DNA of 64,000 nt from an uncultured Altererythrobacter sp. (GCA_913055875.1 CAJXJY010000010.1:1-64000), one strand, 5' to 3'; counted from the first letter of the stretch, positions 25,725-35,423 are shown. Notes: generated by a model not told the origin, from the letters alone. Numbers and translations are program-made.

Positions 25725-26447
25725 CTATCGGGCGAACTCAGTGCTGAACGCTCCAGATGAGAGATGGGCGCGTAGATCATCGGTAGTCATGTCTTCCGAA
25801 ACCGTCGACGTGCCATCAAAGTGGTTATGGCGGTAGCGATCCATCCACTGTAACCGCTTTTCAATCCCGGCAGTCACCGGATCGTCGGTCATCTGCACGG
25901 TGATCCGCTTGAGGCTCACGCCCTCTCCGAAAGTCGCCGCAAGATCGTCCGGATCGACCAGTGCCACGCTGGTCGGATCGGCGAGATCGTCGAAGGTCAC
26001 CAGTATCGGGTAGCCCGACAGGACCAGCCCACCCGCAAACGGAGGCCAGTGGCGCGGCAGTTCATGTTCGCCTTCGATCAGCAGTACATTGTCGAACTTC
26101 TCGTTGAATTTCTCACCTGCGATCTCGGGGGCGAGATATTGCATGACATTCCCGGCCCAATCCCTCTCGTCCTCGGAACGCAGCAGAGCGAACAGCGTGC
26201 GGCCACCGGACAGGTCAACTGCCACCGCCTCGCCACGCACCCGCCGCTCGATCGCCAGGTTGCCCGGACTGGAACCGGGCCGCACCAGCTTCTGCCGCAC
26301 CTCGATCACGCTCGAACCGGTCCTGAGGCCCTCGGGCGTCTCGACCTCGACCGTCACCCGGTAGCGATAGGTCGGCGTCGGATCCGCGCCGCACGCGGCC
26401 AGCGCGAGCGCCACCAGCACCACAACTGCCCTTGCCATACCCGCCAT
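25725..26447 (-). CDS. Putative lipoprotein of unknown function
   Basis: The 240 residues begin with a lipoprotein signal (MARAVVVLVALALAACG, lipobox LAAC with Cys19), followed by a soluble, mixed alpha/beta domain (YRYRVTVEVETPEGLRTGSS, then LVTFDDLADPTSVALV). No family was recognised. Similar lipoproteins with an opening VTVEVETPEG segment occur in other proteobacteria without assigned roles. It converges with mtgA (12 bp apart) and diverges from the CDF transporter gene. Its codon use matches the window, so a real gene is likely. Confidence 0.75.
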   Translation of the reverse strand: MAGMARAVVVLVALALAACGADPTPTYRYRVTVEVETPEGLRTGSSVIEVRQKLVRPGSSPGNLAIERRVRGEAVAVDLSGGRTLFALLRSEDERDWAGNVMQYLAPEIAGEKFNEKFDNVLLIEGEHELPRHWPPFAGGLVLSGYPILVTFDDLADPTSVALVDPDDLAATFGEGVSLKRITVQMTDDPVTAGIEKRLQWMDRYRHNHFDGTSTVSEDMTTDDLRAHLSSGAFSTEFAR

Positions 26448-26572
26448 ATCCGCACCTCCGTCCCGGCCCGCCTATAGCACCCGCGGGTTAACCGCCTGAC
26501 AAGCCGCGCTTTTCGCCCTGCCTCACGGAGGGCTTGCATTGCAGCAACTCGCGTGCAATTTAATGATATATT

Positions 26573-26598
26573 GTTATGTAACCGAGTTACTGTATAAC
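26573..26598. promoter_or_regulatory. Candidate metal-responsive operator upstream of the CDF gene
   Basis: GTAAC (26578-26582) and GTTAC (26586-26590) form a perfect inverted repeat around CGA, nested between GTTAT and ATAAC. It lies in an AT-rich island 72 bp before the transporter start. The GTTAT...ATAAC words resemble Zur-type sites. Which regulator binds is not shown by the sequence. Confidence 0.35.
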
Positions 26599-26669
26599 AT
26601 GCTGAAAGGATTGGCTTTTCATTCACTGCGCCACATGCAATAGGCTGGCACGCCAGCACGGGGGACGAT

Positions 26670-27575
26670 TTGAGCCACACGCACGATCATAGCGCGGCAC
26701 ACGACCATTCCCACGCACCGGCCGATTTCGGCCGGGCGTTCCTGATCGGAATCGTGCTCAACGCCGCTTTCGTGATCGTCGAGGCGACCTACGGCTACCT
26801 GTCCGGCTCGATGGCGCTGGTCGCCGATGCCGGGCACAACCTGTCCGACGTGCTTGCGCTGCTGCTCGCCTGGGGGGCGAGCGCCGCAGCCAAGCGGCCG
26901 CCCTCGGCGCGCTTCACCTACGGCTTCAAGAGCTCGACCATCCTCGCCGCGATCGCCAATGCCGCGCTGCTGATGGTGGCGATCGGGGCGATCCTGATCG
27001 AGACCATCCGGCGGCTGGCCGACCCGGCACCGGTCGAGGGCATGACGATGGTACTGGTCGCCGGCATCGGGATCGCGATCAACACCGGCACCGCGCTGCT
27101 GTTCCTGCGCGGGCGGCACGACGACCTCAACATTCGCGGCGCCTTCCTCCACATGGCCGCCGACGCGCTGGTCTCGGTCGGCGTGGTGGTGGCGGGCCTC
27201 GCGATCCTGTGGAGCGGCCAGACGCTGATCGACCCGGTGACCAGCCTCGTGATCGTCGCAGTCATTGCGTGGGGCACATGGGGCCTCGCGCGCGACAGCC
27301 TCGCGATGGGGTTGCTCGGCGTGCCCAGGGGCGTGTCCGAAAGCGCGGTGCGCGGCTACCTGCTGGGGCTGCCCGGCGTTGCGGCGGTGCACGACCTGCA
27401 TATCTGGCCGATGAGCACCACCGAGACCGCGCTCACCGCGCATCTGGTGATGCCCGGCGGCCATCCCGGCGATGCCTTCCTGCGCGAAGTGGCGGAGGGA
27501 CTGGAGCACCACCACCGGATCGGCCATGCGACGGTGCAGGTGGAGCGTGACAGCCTCTGCGAGGTGCGGTGCTAG
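26670..27575 (+). CDS. Cation diffusion facilitator (zinc/cobalt efflux) transporter
   Basis: Inner-membrane H+/metal antiporter of 301 residues, closest in layout to ZitB/CzcD. It has a His-rich N-terminus (HTHDHSAAHDHSHA), six helices, and the two HXXXD metal sites HNLSD (helix II) and HMAAD (helix V). A C-terminal cytoplasmic domain with HDLHIWPMS and HHHRIGHATVQ follows. The start is TTG at 26670, preceded by GGGGGACGA as ribosome-binding site; no other start gives the His-rich leader. It ends directly at the family A element. Confidence 0.92.
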   Translation: MSHTHDHSAAHDHSHAPADFGRAFLIGIVLNAAFVIVEATYGYLSGSMALVADAGHNLSDVLALLLAWGASAAAKRPPSARFTYGFKSSTILAAIANAALLMVAIGAILIETIRRLADPAPVEGMTMVLVAGIGIAINTGTALLFLRGRHDDLNIRGAFLHMAADALVSVGVVVAGLAILWSGQTLIDPVTSLVIVAVIAWGTWGLARDSLAMGLLGVPRGVSESAVRGYLLGLPGVAAVHDLHIWPMSTTETALTAHLVMPGGHPGDAFLREVAEGLEHHHRIGHATVQVERDSLCEVRC

Positions 27576-27880
27576 GAGTCCTTGTTTTTCGCACCCGCCT
27601 CCGCGGGTGCGTCCTCGGTGCTGTCTCCTCCGCTTCGCGAAGTTTATCCTGAGCGGCTGGCTTGCCAGCCGGCCGAAGGGGAGCACCTGCGGGCGGGCGG
27701 TCGCCCTTGCGGTCGGCTAGTCGCCGACCGGACTATTCCAAGCCTATCAGGTTTCTCCCGGTTCCTGGTCGCGGTAGCCATAGGCCCACAGGGCCGCCCG
27801 CAGCGAGGCGCCCGAAGGGCGTGAGAGCGAGGATAGCCTAAGGGGCCGGACGGCCCCGCCGGCGCTTGAGGCGAAACAAA
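27576..27880. repeat. Family A palindromic element, copy 2
   Basis: This 305-bp gap between convergent genes contains no ORF of note. It opens with GAGTCCTTGTTTTTCGC (identical to copy 1) and hairpin GCACCCGC-CTCC-GCGGGTGC (27591-27610). The next bases match the reverse strand of copy 1 for about 60 bp. A family D unit (TTATCCTGAGC ... GCCGAAGGGG) is inserted at about 27640-27680. Further hairpins include CGGTCGGCTAGTCGCCGACCG and GGGGCCGGACGGCCCC. The right end is degraded and stops at the clpX stop codon. Confidence 0.7.
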
Positions 27881-29146
27881 CTAAGCCGCCTCTTCCTTCT
27901 TGTCCTCGCCGCCGAGGACCTGGATCGGTTCCTTGCGGCCGTCGACCACGTCCTTGTCGATCACGATCTCGCTCACCCCGTCCATGTCGGGCAGGTCGAA
28001 CATCGTGTCGAGCAGGATCGCCTCGACGATCGAGCGCAGGCCGCGCGCGCCGGTCTTGCGCTTGATCGCACGCTCGGCGATCTCGCGCAGCGCGTCGTCG
28101 GTGAAGGTCAGCTCGACATCCTCGAGCTCGAACAGCTTGCGGTACTGCTTGACGATCGCGTTCTTGGGCTCCTGCAGGATCGTCACCAGTGCATCGACGT
28201 CGAGGTCGTGCAGCGTGGCGATGACCGGCAGGCGGCCGACGAATTCGGGGATCAGCCCGAACTTGAGCAGATCCTCGGGCTCGCTCTTCTCGAGCAGTTC
28301 GCCGATGCGGCGCTTGTCCGGGTCGGCGACATGCGCGCCGAAGCCGATGCTGCGCTTCTGCAGCCGGTCGGCGATGATCTTGTCGAGCCCGGCGAAGGCG
28401 CCGCCGCAGATGAACAGGATGTTGGTCGTGTCGACCTGGAGGAATTCCTGCTGCGGATGCTTGCGCCCGCCCTGCGGCGGCACGGAGGCGGTGGTGCCTT
28501 CCATCAACTTGAGCAGCGCCTGCTGCACGCCCTCGCCCGACACGTCGCGGGTGATCGAGGGGTTTTCCGCCTTGCGGGTGATCTTGTCGATCTCGTCGAT
28601 ATAGACGATCCCGTGCTGCGCCTTGTCGACATTGTAGTCGCTCGACTGGAGCAGCTTCAGAATGATGTTCTCGACATCCTCGCCGACATAGCCCGCTTCG
28701 GTCAGCGTGGTCGCGTCGGCCATGGTGAAGGGCACGTCGAAAGTGCGCGCGAGCGTCTGCGCGAGCAGCGTCTTGCCCGAGCCGGTCGGGCCGACCAGCA
28801 GGATGTTCGACTTGGCAAGCTCGACGTCGCCCGCCTTGCCGCCGTGCTTCAGGCGCTTGTAGTGGTTGTGCACCGCGACCGAGAGCACGCGCTTGGCGCG
28901 GTCCTGCCCGATCACGTAATCGTTGAGCGTGGTGCAGATATCCTGCGGGGTCGGAACCTCGCCTTCCTTGCGGCCGGTGAGGCCCGCCTTGGTTTCCTCG
29001 CGGATGATGTCGTTGCACAGCTCGACGCATTCGTCGCAGATGAACACGGTCGGGCCCGCAATCAGCTTGCGAACCTCGTGCTGCGACTTCCCGCAGAAGC
29101 TGCAGTAAAGGGTGCTCTTGCTATCGGTTCCGCTCAACTTGGTCAT
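27881..29146 (-). CDS. clpX: ATP-dependent Clp protease ATP-binding subunit ClpX
   Basis: AAA+ unfoldase that feeds substrates into ClpP. The 421 residues carry the N-terminal zinc-binding domain (Cys15, Cys18 in YCSFCGKS and CDECVELC), Walker A GPTGSGKT, Walker [11 protein letters not shown] and the ClpP-binding loop segment. Sensor 2 lies in [10 protein letters not shown]. Length is normal. clpP lies 185 bp upstream on the same strand, the usual alphaproteobacterial order clpP-clpX. A separate clpX promoter in that gap is possible. Confidence 0.97.
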   Translation of the reverse strand: MTKLSGTDSKSTLYCSFCGKSQHEVRKLIAGPTVFICDECVELCNDIIREETKAGLTGRKEGEVPTPQDICTTLNDYVIGQDRAKRVLSVAVHNHYKRLKHGGKAGDVELAKSNILLVGPTGSGKTLLAQTLARTFDVPFTMADATTLTEAGYVGEDVENIILKLLQSSDYNVDKAQHGIVYIDEIDKITRKAENPSITRDVSGEGVQQALLKLMEGTTASVPPQGGRKHPQQEFLQVDTTNILFICGGAFAGLDKIIADRLQKRSIGFGAHVADPDKRRIGELLEKSEPEDLLKFGLIPEFVGRLPVIATLHDLDVDALVTILQEPKNAIVKQYRKLFELEDVELTFTDDALREIAERAIKRKTGARGLRSIVEAILLDTMFDLPDMDGVSEIVIDKDVVDGRKEPIQVLGGEDKKEEAA

Positions 29147-29331
29147 ATCCTGTCTCGTCCCGATCCCGCGGCAGACGTGGTCCCCCGAGGGGATTCGCCC
29201 GAGTGTAGGGCCGGCTGGTCACAAATCAACACGTTGCGTGTAGCAAACGCGGCTTGCCATAAGCTGAAACGCGAAGGTTGCCGAAATGCTACACTCGGTG
29301 TCCCGCAGCGGGGCACGCCCGCGGCGGGCCC

Positions 29332-30024
29332 TTACTCGGAATCGCCGCCCTCGTCGGGGTCCTCGTTTTCGGGCCGCGTTTCGAACACCTTGTCGACGAT
29401 GCCGAACTTCATCGCCTCGCCGGCCTCGAGGAAGGTGTCGCGGTCCATCGCCTCGACGATTTCCTCGAGGGTCCGGCCGGTATATTTGACGTAGAGATCG
29501 TGCATCCGCTGCTTGATCCGCAGGATCTCGTTGGCCTGGATCTCGATATCCGCCGCCGTGCCGCGCGCGCCGCCGCTCGGCTGGTGGAGCATCATGCGCG
29601 CATTGGGCAGCGCGATGCGCATGCCCGGCTCGCCCGAGGCGAGCAGGAAGCTGCCCATGCTCGCCGCCTGCCCGATGCACACGGTCGAAACGCGCGGCTT
29701 GATGTATTGCATGGTGTCGTGGATCGCCATGCCGGCGGTCACCACGCCGCCCGGCGAATTGATGTACATGCTGATCGGCTTGGACGGGTTCTCGCTTTCG
29801 AGAAACAGCAGCTGCGCGGTGATCAGCGAAGCCATGCCGTCCTCGACCTGTCCGGTGACGAACACGATCCGTTCGCGCAGCAAGCGGCTGAAAATGTCGA
29901 AGCTGCGCTCGCCGCGGCTCGTCTGCTCGACCACCATCGGCACCAGCGCGCCCGTCGCCGGGTCGCGGGAAAAGCGCCCCTGCGTGCCGAAGGTTGCGCC
30001 AAGCTGGGCGGACAGGTCGATCAT
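29332..30024 (-). CDS. clpP: ATP-dependent Clp protease proteolytic subunit ClpP
   Basis: Serine peptidase forming the tetradecameric chamber used by ClpX and ClpA. The 230 residues contain the catalytic Ser in [14 protein letters not shown] and His in [11 protein letters not shown], with the Asp further on. The C-terminus has an acidic extension ([16 protein letters not shown]) that is slightly longer than in E. coli. ATG 30024 (MIDLSAQ) was preferred because it starts at the conserved region; an in-frame start 27 codons upstream is possible. It is divergent from the TonB-type receptor gene. Confidence 0.95.
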   Translation of the reverse strand: MIDLSAQLGATFGTQGRFSRDPATGALVPMVVEQTSRGERSFDIFSRLLRERIVFVTGQVEDGMASLITAQLLFLESENPSKPISMYINSPGGVVTAGMAIHDTMQYIKPRVSTVCIGQAASMGSFLLASGEPGMRIALPNARMMLHQPSGGARGTAADIEIQANEILRIKQRMHDLYVKYTGRTLEEIVEAMDRDTFLEAGEAMKFGIVDKVFETRPENEDPDEGGDSE

Positions 30025-30055
30025 GGAAAAGGCCTCTCGTCTCGATGGAGCGCCT

Positions 30056-30084
30056 ATGTCGGACGCGGGCGCGCGATGTTCAAG
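30056..30084 (-). promoter_or_regulatory. Candidate heat-shock-like promoter of clpP
   Basis: Read on the minus strand, CTTGAA (30084-30079) and CGACAT (30061-30056) are separated by 17 bp, 32 bp upstream of the clpP start. The CTTGAA element resembles alphaproteobacterial sigma-32 sites; the -10 is weak. Confidence 0.3.
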
Positions 30085-30251
30085 GGGATTAACCTTCTCG
30101 CCCACATGAACCGCAGATGAGTTTCCGTCTACAACCGTGCTCGCCGTTCATCGGAACCGATTCCCCGCCGGTCGAGTCGGCTTTCAGGTTATGGGCGAAT
30201 GCGGCAATGGCCCAACGCGGGAGGACGGAAACCATCGCACATCGCCCGATC

Positions 30252-32351
30252 ATGCGGCCGCTGCTGCGCTCGCTGCTCGCCGGGGCGGCCCTGCCGCTCG
30301 CCGCCCCCGCTGCGGGGCAGGATACGGGGGACAGCGGCGACGGCGCGCCCACCGCCAATGTCGAGGACGGCGTGCCGCAAGGACGCGGGCAGGTCTACAC
30401 CCCGGACTATTTCGCGCAGTTCGCCCCGCGCAACGCGCTCGACATGGTCGTCCGCATCCCGGGCTTCACCATCGTCGACCAAGGGAACAACCAGCGCGGG
30501 CTGGGCGAGGCGAACCGGAACGTGCTGGTCAACGGCGAGCGCTTTTCGAGCAAGTCGGACAGCGTGCGCGACCAGCTCAGCCGCATATCGGCGGGCGACG
30601 TGGTGCGGATCGAGATCGTCGACGGCACCACGCTCGACATTCCCGGACTGACCGGACAGGTCGCCAATGTCGTGGTCGAGAGCGCGGGCGCGTCGGGGCA
30701 GTTCTCGTGGCGCACCGGATTTCGACCCTACAACACCGAAGCCCAGCTCTACGGCGGCGAAATCTCGCTCACCGGCAGCAGCGGCAAGTTCGACTACACC
30801 GTCTCGCTCAGCAACGCCAACGACCGCTTCGGGGCGGACGGGCCGAACCTGGTCACCGACCGCGACGGACAGCTGATCGAGACGCAGACCAGCAAGCTGT
30901 CGGGCGCGTTCGACAATCCCAAGCTCTCCGCCAATTTCACCTACCGCTTCTCCGGCGACACGGTGGCCAATCTCAATCTGAGCTACGGCGAGGATTTCTT
31001 CTACCGCAACGAACCCGAGATCGGGGTGCCCGTGGCCGGCCCCACCCGCACGCGCTTCTTCCGCATTCGCGAGAACGGGCCCGAATACGAGATCGGCGGC
31101 GATATCGAATTCCCGCTGATCGGCGGCACGATGAAGCTGATCGGGCTCGAACGCTTCGAGCGCGACAATTTCTCGAGTGTGCTGGTCGACGGATTCGACG
31201 ACGGCCGCGACGATACCGGCAGCCGCTTCACCCAGACCAATGCCGCGGGCGAGCGGATCGGGCGGTTCGAATATGGCTGGCGCATGCTGTCCGCGGACTG
31301 GCAGCTGTCGGGCGAGGCGGCGTTCAACCGGCTAGACCGCGTCTCGGGCCTGTTCGAGCTCGACCCGGTCACCGGCGCCTTCGTCGAACTGCCCTTCCCC
31401 GCCGGCACCGGCGGCGTGACCGAGGACCGCTACGAGAGCATCCTCAGCTACAGCACGCAGCTGACCCCCAAGCTCGCGCTGCAGGTCACCGCGGGGGGCG
31501 AATATTCCAAGATCGAGCAGACCGGCTCGGCGGCCAATTCGCGCACCTTCCAGCGGCCCAAGGGTTCGCTCTCGCTCGCCTGGCGGCCGGAAGACGATTT
31601 CGACATCTCGATCGAGATCAGGCGGCGCGTCGGCCAGCTCTCGTTCGGCGACTTCCTCGCCAGCGTCTCGCTCAACAACGACAACCAGAACGGCGGCAAC
31701 AATTCGCTCGTCCCCGACCAGAGCTGGAACGTCGAGGCCGAGATCAACAAGGGCTTCGGCGCGTGGGGATCGGCCAAGCTCGAACTGCGGCAGGCGTGGT
31801 TCGAGGATTTCATCGACTATTTCCCGCTCCCCGCCGGCGGCGAGGCGCGCGGCAATGTCGGCAGCGCGCAGCGCACGCACCTGCAGCTGAACGGAACCGT
31901 CAAGCTGGACCCGCTCGGCTGGCGCGGCGCGCAGGTCGAGTTCGACGCGATCAAGCGCTGGATGCGCATCGCCGATCCCTTCACCGGCGAAACGCGGCCG
32001 TTCTCGAACGACCTGATCGACCAGTTCGAAGCCGATTTCCGCCACGATATCCCGGACACCGACTGGGCTTACGGCGCGGGCCTCTTCACCTTCAACCCGG
32101 CCCCCTATTCGCGCCGCTTCGAGACCGGGCGCAGCTGGGAGGGCCCGGTGTTCCTCAACCTGTTCGCCGAGCACAAGGACGTGTTCGGGATGACGGTCAA
32201 TGCCGGCGTGCGCAACGTGCTGGGTGCGCGCAACAGGTTCCGCCGCACGGTCTTCGCCGCATCGCGCCCCGATGCACCGATCCTGTTTTCCGAAGATCTC
32301 GACCGCCGCGTCGGGCCGATCTTCCGGTTCACCGTGAGCGGCAACTTCTAA
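30252..32351 (+). CDS. TonB-dependent receptor-like outer-membrane protein
   Basis: The 699 residues have a signal peptide (MRPLLRSLLAGAALPLAAPAA, cut about 22) and a plug-like domain (YTPDYFAQFAPRNALDMVVRIPGFTI, about 50-75, then DVVRIEIVDGTTLDIPGL). A large beta-barrel of amphipathic strands follows, ending in RFTVSGNF. No TonB box could be pinned down, so ligand and energy coupling are unknown. The frame is open for 45 more codons upstream, but the ATG at 30252 begins the signal peptide and is taken as start. The next gene, a periplasmic amidase, follows after 14 bp and is probably co-transcribed. Confidence 0.82.
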   Translation: MRPLLRSLLAGAALPLAAPAAGQDTGDSGDGAPTANVEDGVPQGRGQVYTPDYFAQFAPRNALDMVVRIPGFTIVDQGNNQRGLGEANRNVLVNGERFSSKSDSVRDQLSRISAGDVVRIEIVDGTTLDIPGLTGQVANVVVESAGASGQFSWRTGFRPYNTEAQLYGGEISLTGSSGKFDYTVSLSNANDRFGADGPNLVTDRDGQLIETQTSKLSGAFDNPKLSANFTYRFSGDTVANLNLSYGEDFFYRNEPEIGVPVAGPTRTRFFRIRENGPEYEIGGDIEFPLIGGTMKLIGLERFERDNFSSVLVDGFDDGRDDTGSRFTQTNAAGERIGRFEYGWRMLSADWQLSGEAAFNRLDRVSGLFELDPVTGAFVELPFPAGTGGVTEDRYESILSYSTQLTPKLALQVTAGGEYSKIEQTGSAANSRTFQRPKGSLSLAWRPEDDFDISIEIRRRVGQLSFGDFLASVSLNNDNQNGGNNSLVPDQSWNVEAEINKGFGAWGSAKLELRQAWFEDFIDYFPLPAGGEARGNVGSAQRTHLQLNGTVKLDPLGWRGAQVEFDAIKRWMRIADPFTGETRPFSNDLIDQFEADFRHDIPDTDWAYGAGLFTFNPAPYSRRFETGRSWEGPVFLNLFAEHKDVFGMTVNAGVRNVLGARNRFRRTVFAASRPDAPILFSEDLDRRVGPIFRFTVSGNF

Positions 32352-32365
32352 ACGCTTGCATTGCC

Positions 32366-33928
32366 ATGGCTTCGTGGCACCGTGCCGCCATGACCGCTCG
32401 CCTGCCTTGCGTCGCCGCGCTCCTCGCGCCTGCCCTCGCTGCCGCCGCGCCCGCCGCGGCCCATCCGGCAGTACAAGCGGACGATCCGAGAGAGGCTGCC
32501 GTCGCTGCCGACATCGCCTCGGCCGAAGCCGCGATTTATCTCGAAACGATCGCCGGCCGCGACGATGCAACTGTGAACGCGGTGATCGCAGTCAATCGCG
32601 CCGCTCCCGAAGAAGCGGCCGAGCTGGCGCTCGCCGGACTGCCGCTCGGCGGGCTGACGGTGCTGGTGAAGGACAATATCGAAACGAGCGAGTTCCCGAC
32701 CACTGCCGGCAGCCTCGCCTTGGCAGACAACTGGACCCGCCGCGACGCACCGCTGATCGCCAATCTGCGCACGGCCGGAGGCGTCGTGCTCGGCAAGACC
32801 AACCTCTCCGAATGGGCCAATATCCGCGACCGCAATTCGACCAGCGGCTGGAGCGCGGTCGGCGGGCTGACCCGCAACCCGCATGCGACCGACCGCAACG
32901 CCTGCGGATCGTCCTCTGGCAGCGGTGCGGCGGTGGCGGCGGGCTTCGCCTGGGCGGCGATCGGGACCGAGACGAACGGCTCGATCACCTGTCCGGCCAG
33001 CATCAACGGCGTGGTCGGATTCAAGCCCAGCGTCGGTCTCGTCAGCCGCACGCATGTGGTGCCGATATCGAGTACGCAGGACACCGCGGGACCGATGGCG
33101 CAGACGGTGTGGGACGCCGCATTGCTGCTCGGCGCGATCGCGGGCGAAGATGCGGCCGATCCGGTCACCATGACCGTCCCCAACCGCCGCACCTTCTACA
33201 CCGAAGGGCTGGCGGATTCTTCGCTCGAGGGCGTGCGCATCGGGGTGATGCGCAAGCAGGTCGGCAACCGCGCGGACCTCGAGGCGGTGTTCGAAACCGC
33301 GCTCGCCGATCTCGAGCGCGCGGGCGCGGTGCTGGTCGATATCGAATTCGATCCGAACCCGCAGATGTATGGCGACAGCTTCACCGTGCTGATGTTCGAA
33401 CTGCGCGAGGAGATGGGCAAGTACCTGGGATCGCTCCCCGGTGAAGGAATGCCGCGCAGCCTTGCCGACCTGATCGCCTTCAACGCGGCGCACGCCGAGC
33501 AGGAACTGCGCTGGTTCGGGCAGGACCTGTTCGAGCAGGCGGAAGGGACCACCGACCGCGAAGCCTACGAGACGGCGCGCGAAAATGCGGTGCGGATCGC
33601 GGGCGAGGAAACGCTCGACCGCCTGCTCGCCGAGCACGATGTCCAATTCCTCGTCGCTCCGACGCGCGGCCCGGCCTGGACCAGCGACCTCGTCAACGGC
33701 GATCATTTCAACGGCAGCATCGGCTTCGGCAGCCCCGCCGCGATCGCCGGCTACCCGCATCTGACCGTGCCGATGGGCGCAGTCGAGGGGCTGCCCGTCG
33801 GGATCAGCTTCTTCGGCGCGAAATGGGCCGATCACGAGGTGCTGAAAGCAGGCGCCGCCTACGAACGCGAGCGCAGCGCCGAGCTCCCGGCTCCCGGCTT
33901 CGGACCCTGGCAGCCGCCAGAGCGCTAA
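32366..33928 (+). CDS. Secreted amidase (amidase signature family)
   Basis: Hydrolase of 520 residues with an N-terminal signal peptide (after a second in-frame ATG at 32390 that may be the real start; cut about 35). It has the Ser-cisSer-Lys catalytic arrangement: Lys in VLVKDNIET, the Gly/Ser-rich GSSSGSGAAVAAG and the nucleophile region TNGSITCPASINGVVGFKP. The C-terminal half is complete. The family cleaves amides such as cyclic dimers, peptides or N-acyl compounds; the substrate is not predicted. A TonB-type receptor 14 bp upstream suggests that both serve uptake and periplasmic processing of the same nutrient. Confidence 0.88.
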   Translation: MASWHRAAMTARLPCVAALLAPALAAAAPAAAHPAVQADDPREAAVAADIASAEAAIYLETIAGRDDATVNAVIAVNRAAPEEAAELALAGLPLGGLTVLVKDNIETSEFPTTAGSLALADNWTRRDAPLIANLRTAGGVVLGKTNLSEWANIRDRNSTSGWSAVGGLTRNPHATDRNACGSSSGSGAAVAAGFAWAAIGTETNGSITCPASINGVVGFKPSVGLVSRTHVVPISSTQDTAGPMAQTVWDAALLLGAIAGEDAADPVTMTVPNRRTFYTEGLADSSLEGVRIGVMRKQVGNRADLEAVFETALADLERAGAVLVDIEFDPNPQMYGDSFTVLMFELREEMGKYLGSLPGEGMPRSLADLIAFNAAHAEQELRWFGQDLFEQAEGTTDREAYETARENAVRIAGEETLDRLLAEHDVQFLVAPTRGPAWTSDLVNGDHFNGSIGFGSPAAIAGYPHLTVPMGAVEGLPVGISFFGAKWADHEVLKAGAAYERERSAELPAPGFGPWQPPER

Positions 33929-33949
33929 GACATGATCGACCTACCCCGA

Positions 33950-34022
33950 CCCGTTCGTCCTGAGCCTGTCGAAGGACGCTGGCGGAGCGCTGGTGTCCTT
34001 CGACAGGCTCAGGACGAACGGA
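33950..34022. repeat. Family D intergenic palindrome, complete
   Basis: CCGTTCGTCCTGAGCCTGTC and GACAGGCTCAGGACGAACGG, each followed inward by GAAGGACGC-like bases, form a nearly perfect inverted repeat with a short CGCTGGCGGAGCG-type loop. Single arms recur at 19067, 27640, 35482 and 35573. Confidence 0.8.
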
Positions 34023-34063
34023 TGTTGGTTCAAAGGCGAACGATCATGCTCTAGGACCGCGCG

Positions 34064-35413
34064 ATGGACGCCCGCATTTTCCTGTTCGTGCTGTTCGGCC
34101 TCGGGCTGATGGCCGCAGTGCCGCTCGAGAAGCGGCTCGGGCGCTTCTGGCTGTCGCTGCCGCTGGTCTATGTCGGTATCGGCTACGCGGTCTTCTCGCT
34201 GCCGCTCGGGCTGCCGCATTTCAATCCGGCGCGCGACGGTTTCGACGCGATCACGCTCGAATACGTCACCGAATTCATCGTCATCGCCTCACTGATGGCG
34301 GCGGGGATCGCGATCGACCGGCCGGTCAGCTGGGCGAACTGGCGGCAGGTCTGGCCGCTGCTGCTGCTGGCGATGCCGCTGACGGTCGCCGCAGTCGCGC
34401 TGCTCGGCTGGTGGGCGCTCGGGCTCGCCCCGGCGAGCGCGCTGCTGCTCGGCGCCGCGCTCGCTCCGACCGATCCGGTGCTCGCGCGCAGCGTGCAGGT
34501 CGGCCCGCCGGGCGAGAACCAGCGGCATGACGTGCGCTTCAGCCTGACCGCCGAGGCCGGGCTCAATGACGGGCTCGCCTTCCCCTTCACCTATCTCGCC
34601 ATCGCTGCGGTCGGCATGACCGCGCTCGGCGGATGGACGATCGAATGGTTCGCGGTGGACCTCGTCTGGCGCATCGCCGCCGGCTGGGCGATCGGCTGGA
34701 TCGTCGGCCGCATGGGCGCGTGGTACGTGTTCGAGCGCGAGGCCGATGCGCCGATGCAGGACGTCGAGAGCGACCGCCCGAAATATTCGACCAGCGAGGG
34801 CCTGATAGTGCTCGGCACGCTGCTGAGCGCCTACGGCCTGGCGGAGATCATCGGCGGCTACGGCTTCCTCGCGGTGTTCGTCGGCGCGGTGACCGCGCGC
34901 CAGCGCGAGAACGCCAGCCGCTATCACAAGATCAGCCACCATTTCATCGACCAGATCGAGCAGATCGTGCTGGTCGCGGTGCTGTTCGGCTTCGGCGCGA
35001 TGCTGGCGAGCGGCGTGCTCGACGCGCTGACCTGGCCCGCCGCGCTGGTCGGGCTGGCCTTGATCTTCGTGATCCGGCCGCTGAGCGGGCTGTTCGCCGA
35101 ATCGATCAGCCACCTGCCGCTCCCCGGCAAGCTCGCCATCGCCTTTCTCGGCGTGCGCGGGATGGGCTCGATCTATTACACGGCCTATGGCCAGACGCAT
35201 GCCGATTTCGCTCAGCTCGACGTGCTGTGGGCGACAGTGAGCTTTGCGATCCTCGCCTCGATCGTCGTGCACGGGGTCCTTTCGGGACCCTTCATCGCGC
35301 TGGTCGAGCAGCGCGGCGCGCATATCCATGCCGGCGCCGACAGCGAAATGCCGCGCCTCAGCCCGAAGCGCGGGCCGACCGTCGCGATCGAGGAACCGGC
35401 CAAGCCCGAATAG
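34064..35413 (+). CDS. CPA1-type sodium/proton antiporter (NhaP-like)
   Basis: Inner-membrane cation:proton exchanger of 449 residues with about 12 helices, the LAPTDPVLARSVQVGPPGE region, and the AEAGLNDGLAFPF stretch that includes the paired acidic sites of CPA1 exchangers. HHFIDQIEQIVLV and GVRGMGSIYYTAY are further family signatures. The C-terminal tail after about 425 is cytoplasmic. Na+ or K+ preference is not readable. It is a single gene between family D repeats. A GC-rich hairpin starts 11 bp after the stop. Confidence 0.88.
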   Translation: MDARIFLFVLFGLGLMAAVPLEKRLGRFWLSLPLVYVGIGYAVFSLPLGLPHFNPARDGFDAITLEYVTEFIVIASLMAAGIAIDRPVSWANWRQVWPLLLLAMPLTVAAVALLGWWALGLAPASALLLGAALAPTDPVLARSVQVGPPGENQRHDVRFSLTAEAGLNDGLAFPFTYLAIAAVGMTALGGWTIEWFAVDLVWRIAAGWAIGWIVGRMGAWYVFEREADAPMQDVESDRPKYSTSEGLIVLGTLLSAYGLAEIIGGYGFLAVFVGAVTARQRENASRYHKISHHFIDQIEQIVLVAVLFGFGAMLASGVLDALTWPAALVGLALIFVIRPLSGLFAESISHLPLPGKLAIAFLGVRGMGSIYYTAYGQTHADFAQLDVLWATVSFAILASIVVHGVLSGPFIALVEQRGAHIHAGADSEMPRLSPKRGPTVAIEEPAKPE

Positions 35414-35423
35414 GCACGAAAAA

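Noticed and set aside
30137-32365. Frame extension of the amidase upstream to make 1263 residues
   Set aside because: The extension is a shadow of the TonB-type receptor gene. The amidase begins near 32366 with a signal peptide.
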